From Spirochaetales bacterium (lineage in GTDB: Bacteria; Spirochaetota; Spirochaetia; Treponematales; UBA12059): a stretch of DNA of 14,667 nucleotides. Numbering within the stretch: the first letter of the stretch is position 1; each line of letters starts with the position of its first letter. Of the stretch, positions 9,285 through 14,667 are shown piece after piece. The stretch spans positions 1 through 14,667 of the forward strand of contig SPCK01000014.1 in assembly GCA_004525355.1 (NCBI GenBank), in the 5' to 3' direction. The notes below the pieces were generated by a model. That model was given only the letters and a program-made list of their open reading frames with translations. It ran no database searches and was not told the DNA's origin. The position numbers and the translations under genes are program-made.

Positions 9285-9751
9285 GTTCCCGCCTCCTTCC
9301 CGAAGCGTTTGAGCCTGTCGCGGAGCGCGGCGGCCCGCTCGAAGTCCTCAGCCTGAATGGCGGCCTGAAGGTCGTCAGCCAGGCTCTCGGGTGATTCGGT
9401 ACCCGCCAAACCCGCGGGCACCTTACCCACGTAACCGGGGGTCCTGCCGGCGCGTCGCCAGAGAAGCGCCAGGTCGCGCCTGAAGGCGCTGACGCAGTGA
9501 ACGCAACCAAGGCGCCCCTCGCTTTTCAACGTCGATATGGTCATGCCGCAGGACGGACAGGCACGTTTGTCCACCGCCGGGTCATCGTTCAATCCGTCGA
9601 GGAAGGATTCAAGCCTGGCGCCGAGGCCGCCCTCGGTGTCAACGAGACCGAACCTGCCGGCGCATATCCTGCAAAGCTTGCGCTCGTCAGGCTGGCCCTC
9701 CTGGCGTATGAAGAATACACTGTCCTCGCCACCACATTCATCGCACTTCAT
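9281..9751 (-). CDS. mcsA: McsA, zinc-binding activator/adaptor of the McsB-ClpC system
   Basis: McsA binds zinc and stimulates McsB kinase in Bacillus. In some bacteria it also works as a ClpC-associated redox or metal sensor. The 156 residues carry four CxxC pairs (Cys3/6, 27/30, 65/68, 83/86) in two treble-clef-like units, and a C-terminal UVR domain (about 120-152, LQAAIQAEDFERAAALRDRLK) of the kind that contacts ClpC. All zinc ligands are intact, in contrast to the degraded McsB encoded next. The ATG at 9751 begins MKCDEC, as usual for the family. No good Shine-Dalgarno sequence precedes it, and a possible -10 box lies only 7 bases upstream. It is the first gene of the operon and no ctsR-like repressor gene precedes it. 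Confidence 0.93.
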   Translation of the reverse strand: MKCDECGGEDSVFFIRQEGQPDERKLCRICAGRFGLVDTEGGLGARLESFLDGLNDDPAVDKRACPSCGMTISTLKSEGRLGCVHCVSAFRRDLALLWRRAGRTPGYVGKVPAGLAGTESPESLADDLQAAIQAEDFERAAALRDRLKRFGKEAGT

Positions 9752-9758
9752 TACTTCA

Positions 9759-9787
9759 ACTATAGGTAATAATGGCCGGAAGGGAAA
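9759..9787 (-). promoter_or_regulatory. possible promoter of mcsA-mcsB-clpC
   Basis: On the minus strand TATAGT (plus-strand 9759-9764) resembles a -10 box. TTTCCC (9782-9787) is 17 bases upstream as a poor -35 box. Seven bases separate the -10 box from the mcsA ATG, which would give an almost leaderless message. The weak -35 box would suit an activated or repressed stress promoter, or the call may be wrong. The large inverted repeat begins 5 bases further upstream. Confidence 0.35.
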
Positions 9788-9792
9788 GTGTC

Positions 9793-9844
9793 ATTAACAG
9801 GGTGCTGACAGCCCGCATCCGCGGTTTGTCAGCACCCTGTTAAT
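9793..9844. repeat. perfect 18-bp inverted repeat (52-bp hairpin element)
   Basis: ATTAACAGGGTGCTGACA (9793-9810) is followed after 16 bases by its exact reverse complement (9827-9844). The loop has a further 4-bp stem, CCGC (9813-9816) with GCGG (9821-9824), closing on ATCC. The element lies between the divergent mcsA and ABC-transporter promoters. Seven Ts (9850-9856) follow the right arm after five other bases, so in the plus direction it resembles a terminator, but no plus-strand gene lies within 4.5 kb upstream. Other readings are an operator for a dimeric regulator, an insulator between divergent units, or a copy of a dispersed palindromic repeat. No second copy was seen in this window. 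Confidence 0.9.
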
Positions 9845-9877
9845 AGCGATTTTTTTATCCATATATGACTCGCCACC

Positions 9878-9906
9878 TTGCCCCAAAGCCTCCGTCTTGG
9901 TATCAT
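9878..9906 (+). promoter_or_regulatory. likely promoter of the ABC importer operon
   Basis: TTGCCC (9878-9883) and TATCAT (9901-9906) are 17 bases apart, matching the sigma70 consensus at 4 and 5 of 6 positions. The predicted transcript would begin near 9913, leaving a leader of about 35 bases before the binding-protein ATG. That is too short for a TPP or other common riboswitch. Confidence 0.5.
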
Positions 9907-9948
9907 GTGCCTGATGACGCGTGCACTTGTCGCGCGAAAGGATGTTCA

Positions 9949-10941
9949 ATGAAACGGTACATGGCCGTGAGCGCGATTTTGCTGCTGGCGGCGACCAGTT
10001 TCGCCATGGGAACCAGGGAAAGTGTCGCAAACGCCCCACGGGGACCACTTGAAATGAAGGTCGCCGCTCTCAAGGGTCCCACGGGGATCGGGATGATCAA
10101 ACTTTTCGAGGAGCCGCCAATCCTGCCAGAGGCCGTCACGGCCAGCTTCGAAGCGGTGGGTTCGGCAGACGCGATAGCAGCGAAATTGCTGTCCGGAGAA
10201 GTGGACGCGGCTGTATTACCCATCAACATGGCCGCGAAACTGTATAACGCCGGCCTGCCGTACCGGATGACGGCACTCGTCGGAAATGGCATGGTAAAGA
10301 TCCTGACAGCTGATCCTTCCGTCAGGTCGATCGCCGACCTTCGGGGCCGCGAGGTCTTTGTTGCCGGCCAGGGAGCGACTCCGGAATTCCTGATGCGAAC
10401 AATTCTGGCAAAAGCCGGCATGGTTCCGGACAAGGATATCCGGCTCAATTTCAGTATGCCCTATCCCGAGATGGCGGCAAGCCTGGTCTCGGGAAGGATT
10501 GCGATTGCCGTACTCCCCGAGCCGTTTGCCACCGTGGCAATCAAAGGCAATCCTGCCCTCATCCAGCCTTTCGCGCTTACGGCCTTATGGAAGAACGCGA
10601 CCGGAAATGACGACTATCCCATGACGGCCTTCGTGGTACGCTCGTCACTCATAGTGCAGAGGCCAGCCGCGATCAAGGCGCTTCTCGCCGCGTACAAGCA
10701 GGCCATCGCCTGGGCCATCACCAATCCTGCCGCGGCGGGTCTCCTTGTCGAGAAATTCGATCTGGGGCTCAAGGCTCCCATCGCTGCCGCAGCCATTCCG
10801 GCATCCAATTATGTCTTCCTATCCGCGCCTGCCTCCAGAGCTGCGGTGGAAAGCCTCCTCTCGGTATTCCTGGCGGCAGCGCCCGCATCAATCGGGGGGA
10901 AACTTCCCGATGGAGATTTCTACGCGGACGCCGGACTCTAG
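9949..10941 (+). CDS. ABC importer substrate-binding protein (TauA/NMT1-like)
   Basis: This is the periplasmic ligand-binding component of an importer with the permease and ATPase that follow. The 330-residue product begins with a signal peptide (MKRYMAVSAILLLAATSFA, cleavage probably after residue 19) and has no lipobox. The mature part shows the class pattern: a beta strand LEMKVAALKGPTGIG, then SADAIAAKLLSGEVDAAVLPINMAAKLYNAG and SIADLRGREVFVAGQG. These are typical of binding proteins for sulfonates, nitrate or thiamine-pyrimidine precursors. The ATG at 9949 is preferred over an in-frame ATG at 9865 because AAAGGA precedes it, the signal peptide starts there and the earlier codon lies upstream of the likely promoter. 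The substrate cannot be told from sequence. It overlaps the permease gene by 32 nt. Confidence 0.88.
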   Translation: MKRYMAVSAILLLAATSFAMGTRESVANAPRGPLEMKVAALKGPTGIGMIKLFEEPPILPEAVTASFEAVGSADAIAAKLLSGEVDAAVLPINMAAKLYNAGLPYRMTALVGNGMVKILTADPSVRSIADLRGREVFVAGQGATPEFLMRTILAKAGMVPDKDIRLNFSMPYPEMAASLVSGRIAIAVLPEPFATVAIKGNPALIQPFALTALWKNATGNDDYPMTAFVVRSSLIVQRPAAIKALLAAYKQAIAWAITNPAAAGLLVEKFDLGLKAPIAAAAIPASNYVFLSAPASRAAVESLLSVFLAAAPASIGGKLPDGDFYADAGL

Positions 10942-11686
10942 ACCCGCGCGTAGAATCGCCGACGGGTTCCTTGCCAGCGCGGTCCTGGTGGCCATCTGGA
11001 AACTCGGTTCGCTGGCGGTGGGTATCGAGATGATACTCCCGCCGCCCGAACGCGTACTTGGCGTGTTCGGTGGCTTGATTGAGTCTCCGCGCTTTCTCGC
11101 GGCGCTCGGCGCGACCGCACTCAGGGGCATGGCGGCCTTCAGCTTGTCCATGCTGCTAGGTTCGGCCTTCGGCTTCCTGATGGGCTCATCCAGCCGTTTC
11201 CGGTCGTACATGGGTCCCCTGCTCACCGTGATCCGGGCCACGCCGGTCCTTGCCATCATCCTGCTCGCACTCATCTGGTTCCATTCCGATACCGTACCCG
11301 TTTTCGCGGCGGTCGTCATGGCCTTTCCTGTGGTCGCCTCCGACGTGGCGGCTGGCGTCCGTTCGGCCGACCCCCGGCTCATTGAAATGGCGGTGCTGTT
11401 CGACGTCCCCCCGCGGAGGATAGCCCTGGACATTCGCCTGCCATCCGCCCTGCCCCACGTCATCGCGGGCGCCCGGAACGCTATCGGCCTGTCCTGGAAG
11501 GTCGTGGTCGCCGGAGAGGTTCTCAGCCTGCCAAAGCATGCGCTGGGCACGGGCATGCAGACCGCCCGCGTGATGCTCGAGACAGCGGAAGTATTCGCCT
11601 GGGCGGCAGCCGGAATCTTGTTGTGCGCGTTCAGCGACGCGATATTCGAGGCCTTTGCCAGGAAGTCGACATGGCCTACAGCATAA
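10910..11686 (+). CDS. ABC importer permease (SsuC/TauC-like)
   Basis: This is the inner-membrane channel subunit of the importer, 258 residues with about six hydrophobic segments (for example 17-38, 68-91, 103-124, 128-150, 187-205 and 228-245). The EAA loop that couples to the ATPase is recognisable at about 159-187 (EMAVLFDVPPRRIALDIRLPS), followed by the family's GLSWKVVVAGEVL segment. A start at 10910 is chosen because GGGGGGA stands about 9 bases upstream and the product then begins with a short polar N terminus. A longer frame from 10745 would overlap most of the binding-protein C terminus and adds no family-like sequence. The end overlaps the ATPase gene by 16 nt. Confidence 0.88.
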   Translation: MEISTRTPDSRPARRIADGFLASAVLVAIWKLGSLAVGIEMILPPPERVLGVFGGLIESPRFLAALGATALRGMAAFSLSMLLGSAFGFLMGSSSRFRSYMGPLLTVIRATPVLAIILLALIWFHSDTVPVFAAVVMAFPVVASDVAAGVRSADPRLIEMAVLFDVPPRRIALDIRLPSALPHVIAGARNAIGLSWKVVVAGEVLSLPKHALGTGMQTARVMLETAEVFAWAAAGILLCAFSDAIFEAFARKSTWPTA

Positions 11687-12381
11687 CTGGCCTGCGAAAG
11701 GCCTACGGCGAGCAGATTATCCTCGACGGAATCGACCTCGACTTTCCGTCAGGCTCGGTGAGCGTCGTGCTTGGCCCATCCGGCTGCGGCAAGACTACCT
11801 TGCTCAATATCATGGCCGGGCTGGACAAGGATTATGAAGGCTTGCTGATGGGTTTCGCCGACGCCCGCCCGGCCTATGCCTTCCAGGAGGACAGGCTCCT
11901 GCCTTGGCTGAGCGCGAGCGAGAATGTGGCATTCGTTCTGCAGCGCTTCATGGATCGATCCAGAAGAACGGTAGCCGCCGAGGAGGCCTTGGCAGACGTC
12001 GGGCTCCTGGCCGATGCGAACAGGCTTCCCGCTGCCTTGTCCGGCGGCATGAGGAAGCGAGTCGCTCTGGCCCGAGCCTTCGCGTACCCCTCCGATGTGC
12101 TGTTGATGGACGAGCCTTTTTCCGCCTTGGACCTGAAAACGAGAATCGCAGTGATGGACCTCTTCCTGGAACTGCGACGCCAGTCGGGCCGTACTGCGGT
12201 ACTGGTCACGCATGACGTACGCGAAGCCATCTACCTGGGCGACCATGTAACGACGCTGTCCGACAAACCCTCGACCATCCGAGATACCATCAACCTGAAC
12301 CTGCCCAAGGAAGACCGCTCGTACGCCAGCGTGGCGGCTGCCGATATCGAGGCACGGCTGTACGGCTCGATCCTGGCCTGA
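11671..12381 (+). CDS. ABC importer ATPase (SsuB/TauB-like)
   Basis: This is the cytoplasmic ATP-hydrolysing subunit of the importer, 236 residues. Walker A is GPSGCGKTT (35-43), the Q loop is at Gln72 (AFQEDRLLPW), the signature is LSGGMRKRVALARA (123-136), Walker B is VLLMDEPFSALD (143-154) and the switch His is His181 (VTHD). LSGGM in place of LSGGQ is normal in the sulfonate/nitrate/taurine branch. The ATG at 11671 is preceded by AGGAAG and lies inside the permease gene. An in-frame ATG 48 bases earlier would add a 16-residue extension unlike the family. The stop is 10 bases from the convergent hybrid-kinase gene, and no clear terminator is visible between them. Confidence 0.93.
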   Translation: MAYSITGLRKAYGEQIILDGIDLDFPSGSVSVVLGPSGCGKTTLLNIMAGLDKDYEGLLMGFADARPAYAFQEDRLLPWLSASENVAFVLQRFMDRSRRTVAAEEALADVGLLADANRLPAALSGGMRKRVALARAFAYPSDVLLMDEPFSALDLKTRIAVMDLFLELRRQSGRTAVLVTHDVREAIYLGDHVTTLSDKPSTIRDTINLNLPKEDRSYASVAAADIEARLYGSILA

Positions 12382-12391
12382 TACGCAAGGG

Positions 12392-14272
12392 TTATTTCCG
12401 GCTTGCCGCAAGAACCGATTTCAGGGCCGAGAGGAATTCCTCTTCGCTAAAAGGCTTGCACAGGAAATCGTCATCTCCGCAGGAAGCCCGTACCTCGTTT
12501 TCCGGCCTGCCGCTGAGGAATAGCACGGGCAAGCCGGGCTGGCGGGTCCGGAGCCGGGCGGCCAGTTCGGGGCCGCGCATCAGGGGCATGACCACGTCGC
12601 TCACCAGGACATCCGGTTTCCGACTGTCGCGTTCGGCCAGCAGCAGCGCGGACCCTGGATTACCGGCGGACAGGACGACGTAGCCGGCTCGTTCGAGCAT
12701 GGTCTCGAGGAGAGCCCGCACTGAATCGTCATCCTCCACCAGGAGAACCGTCTCGCCGGAGCCAGGGGTCATTCTTTCAGCCGGCTCCTCGGCCTCGGTG
12801 GTTCCTTCTTCATCCACGGCGGGAAGGTATACGGTAAAGGTTGTTCCCCTCCCCTGCGTCGATGAAAGCTCCATGTGTCCTTCGGCTTGGCGTACCACAC
12901 TTACGACTGTGGCTAGCCCGAGCCCGGTGCCCGACTCAGCCGGCTTGGTGCTGAAAAATGGCTTGAAGATATGAGGCAGGATTTCAGGGGAAATTCCATC
13001 TCCTTCATCGGCGACCCTGAGGAAGGCCCATGTGCCTGCCGGTACCGATCCCTGGATGCCGGGCAGGGGCTGGTCCAGGATAAGCCGCCCGGTCGTAAGC
13101 GTGACGGTTCCGCCCTTTGGCATGGCGTCGCGGGCATTCACCACCAGGTTCAGCACGACTTGTTCGATCCGAGGACGCTCGGCCCGTACATTGTCGCCCT
13201 CCATTGAGCGGGAACGCACAGTAACCTCGTCACCGACCAGGCGCTCGAGCATGCGATCCATATCGGAGACAAGGGCGCCTAGCGAGAAGACGCTCGGAGC
13301 GCTAGTATCGTTCCGCGAGAACATGAGGAGCTGGCGCGCGAGCCCGGCGGCCCTCCGCGCAGCCGCCTCGATACCGTCCAGATCCTCGTTGGGCCGGCCC
13401 TCGAGATCGAGATCCTCGCGTAACAACTTGGCATAACCCAGGATCGCCGTGATGATGTTGTTGAAATCATGCGCCGCGCCGCTGGCGAGCCTCGCCAATG
13501 CTTCCATCTTCTGAGCCCGCGCCAACTGGTCCTGCAGGTTCCGGCTCTCGGTGATATCCAAAGCCTGGAAAAGGTAATTCCGGCCGCCTGCTTCTCCCCT
13601 GATCGCCGTAGAAGACAGGAGCACCCGAGCCTGGCTATCGTCAGCCCGCCTCAAACTGACTTCGGACGGCGTTTGACGCCCTCCGCCAACCAGGTCGATA
13701 TCGATACTCCGCCGATTTTCCGGGTCGATGACGAGTTGATCCAGATGTGCCGTATTGCCGGCCAGTTGCCGAAAGGCCGTGTTGGCCTCGAGGATGGAAC
13801 CGGCGGCGTCGGATATGAACATAGCCGCCAAGCCGTCCTCGAACAGGCCTCGATATCGCGCCTCGCTACGTCTGATCCTTCGCTCCATCGAGGACCGATA
13901 CAGACCAATTATAATCGCGATCTTGAGGTCACGCTCATCGAAAGGCTTGGTAACGTAGCCATAGGGTTGTCCCATCTTGGCGCGTTCAATGGTGATGGCG
14001 TCATCATAGGCTGTCAAGAAGATGACCGGGATGGCCCACCGCGACATGAGCTCCACCGATGCCTCCACGCCATCCATGCGACCCTGAAGATGTATGTCCA
14101 TCAACACCAGGTCGGGGGCGATCGCATCCACTTGTTCCAGAAGTATCTCCGCCTCGGCATAGATACCGACGATATGGTATCCGTTGCGCCTGAGGAAATT
14201 CTGGATATCCAGGGCGACTATGCGTTCATCCTCGCATACGGCGATGCGGGCGGCGGGTGCTTCGCTATTCAT
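12392..14272 (-). CDS. soluble hybrid sensor kinase REC-PAS-HisKA-HATPase-REC
   Basis: This 626-residue phosphorelay protein has no membrane segment. A first receiver (about 8-122) has acidic pocket residues Glu14/Asp15, phospho-acceptor Asp59, Thr87 and Lys109. A PAS domain (about 132-243) follows. The dimerisation domain has His268 in AAHDFNN, and the ATPase domain has the N box around Asn379 (NARDAM), DEGDGIS (422-428) and GTGLGLA (448-454). A second receiver (about 507-622) has Asp559 and Lys606. All phosphotransfer residues are present in both receivers and in the kinase. A kinase with receivers at both ends could take input from another kinase at the first and pass phosphate through the second. 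No output domain or dedicated target gene is visible. The ATG overlaps the stop of the upstream receiver gene by 4 nt (ATGA), so the two are probably cotranslated. Confidence 0.93.
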   Translation of the reverse strand: MNSEAPAARIAVCEDERIVALDIQNFLRRNGYHIVGIYAEAEILLEQVDAIAPDLVLMDIHLQGRMDGVEASVELMSRWAIPVIFLTAYDDAITIERAKMGQPYGYVTKPFDERDLKIAIIIGLYRSSMERRIRRSEARYRGLFEDGLAAMFISDAAGSILEANTAFRQLAGNTAHLDQLVIDPENRRSIDIDLVGGGRQTPSEVSLRRADDSQARVLLSSTAIRGEAGGRNYLFQALDITESRNLQDQLARAQKMEALARLASGAAHDFNNIITAILGYAKLLREDLDLEGRPNEDLDGIEAAARRAAGLARQLLMFSRNDTSAPSVFSLGALVSDMDRMLERLVGDEVTVRSRSMEGDNVRAERPRIEQVVLNLVVNARDAMPKGGTVTLTTGRLILDQPLPGIQGSVPAGTWAFLRVADEGDGISPEILPHIFKPFFSTKPAESGTGLGLATVVSVVRQAEGHMELSSTQGRGTTFTVYLPAVDEEGTTEAEEPAERMTPGSGETVLLVEDDDSVRALLETMLERAGYVVLSAGNPGSALLLAERDSRKPDVLVSDVVMPLMRGPELAARLRTRQPGLPVLFLSGRPENEVRASCGDDDFLCKPFSEEEFLSALKSVLAASRK

Positions 14273-14667
14273 GCGGCTCTGGCTCCCAGCTGAAAAGGCA
14301 CTCTGCCGAACGTGTCCAATTCCGAGTGGAGAACCAGCCTGTCTACCGGTTTGACCAGGCAGACGGTGACACCGCCCTTGAAATATGCATCCACGACGTT
14401 GTGCGGATCCTCGAGTGCGGTCCTCATCAGTATTCTCGTTTCATCTTTTGTATGAACGCCGCTTGCCGCTTCTGCTTTCCGCATGAGCCGGAGGGCCTCA
14501 TGGCCATCCATGTGCGGCATCATGACGTTCAGGAACACGAGGTCGCAAGCGCTCCCGTCAGACAAGGCATTCCTGAAAGCGTCGACGCCTTCCTGGCCGT
14601 CGACGGTCAAATCGTCCTCACCGTATTCGGAAAGCTTTTTCCGCATCATCCTGCGGCTTGCGAAATC
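14269..14667 (-). CDS. single-domain receiver with Asn at the phospho-acceptor site (5' end beyond the window)
   Basis: The frame is open through the right edge, with 132 residues visible. It begins DFASRRMMRKKL, so only the first strand and its acidic pair are missing. The rest is a typical CheY-like receiver: LTVDGQEGVDAFRNAL, then LVFLNVMMPHMDGHEAL, RILMRTALEDP and CLVKPVDR with the conserved Lys. In the family the fourth residue before MMP-MDG is the phosphorylated Asp (FLDxMMP). Here it is Asn (codon at 14527-14529), which normally prevents phosphorylation and can mimic a fixed state. No DNA-binding or enzymatic domain follows. It is cotranslated with the hybrid kinase through an ATGA overlap and probably acts on it or shares its pathway. 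Confidence 0.88.
   Translation of the reverse strand, partial: DFASRRMMRKKLSEYGEDDLTVDGQEGVDAFRNALSDGSACDLVFLNVMMPHMDGHEALRLMRKAEAASGVHTKDETRILMRTALEDPHNVVDAYFKGGVTVCLVKPVDRLVLHSELDTFGRVPFQLGARAA

Noticed and set aside
9793..9844. CIRCE element (HrcA operator)
   Set aside because: CIRCE is TTAGCACTC-N9-GAGTGCTAA. The arms here share only a short GCAC-type core, and both spacing and length differ.
9794..9862. 22-codon minus-strand ORF (MDKKIAINRVLT...) spanning the inverted repeat, as a leader peptide for mcsA
   Set aside because: Its codons are almost entirely the palindrome arms and loop, it has no good ribosome site and no run of regulatory codons; it is probably incidental.
9865..9948. 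Upstream start for the binding protein, adding 28 residues
   Set aside because: The added residues are polar and would bury the signal peptide. The codon lies upstream of the likely promoter, and 9949 has its own ribosome site.
9845..9948. Riboswitch (for example TPP) controlling the importer
   Set aside because: The expected leader is only about 35 bases, and no conserved riboswitch core was seen.
10745..10909. Longer permease start overlapping the binding-protein gene
   Set aside because: The extension is Arg/Ser/Pro-rich out-of-frame sequence of the binding protein and unlike permease N termini.

Overview
The window is GC-rich (roughly 60% by eye), densely packed bacterial DNA with no RNA genes, CRISPR arrays or intact mobile elements. 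It most resembles a spirochaete (Spirochaetota). It carries a short divergent NFACT protein next to secA, a relaxed-lipobox lipoprotein divergent from secA, an mcsA-mcsB-clpC operon without ctsR, and a receiver/hybrid-kinase pair. The phylum assignment is inference from family resemblance and is only moderately secure.

Layout. (1) 1-963, minus: a secreted lipoprotein of unknown function, cut by the left edge. (2) 1036-5220, plus: secA and, 3 nt later, an NFACT (RqcH/Rqc2-like) gene. A good sigma70-type promoter lies so close to the secA ATG that the message should be nearly leaderless. (3) 5221-5696, minus: remains of an M48-type metallopeptidase gene with a damaged zinc site and a frameshift, just downstream of clpC. 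(4) 5732-9751, minus: mcsA-mcsB-clpC, overlapping by 4 and 8 nt. McsA and ClpC look functional, but the McsB homologue has lost every recognisable catalytic residue of the arginine kinase family. (5) 9752-9948: a divergent control region with a perfect 18-bp inverted repeat between the mcsA and ABC-transporter promoters. (6) 9949-12381, plus: a three-gene ABC importer (binding protein, permease, ATPase) of the taurine/nitrate/NMT1-like class. (7) 12392-14667, minus: a REC-PAS-HisKA-HATPase-REC hybrid kinase preceded, with a 4-nt overlap, by a single-domain receiver whose phospho-acceptor Asp is Asn. The receiver is cut by the right edge.

How it works together. Much of the left two thirds concerns protein quality: Sec export, a possible ribosome quality-control factor, and a ClpC unfoldase with McsA/McsB-type partners. 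The most unusual point is the intact but apparently kinase-dead McsB kept inside the stress operon. It suggests that McsA/McsB here acts as a ClpC adaptor or regulator without arginine phosphorylation. The large inverted repeat beside this operon's promoter is a candidate operator or insulator and does not match CIRCE.
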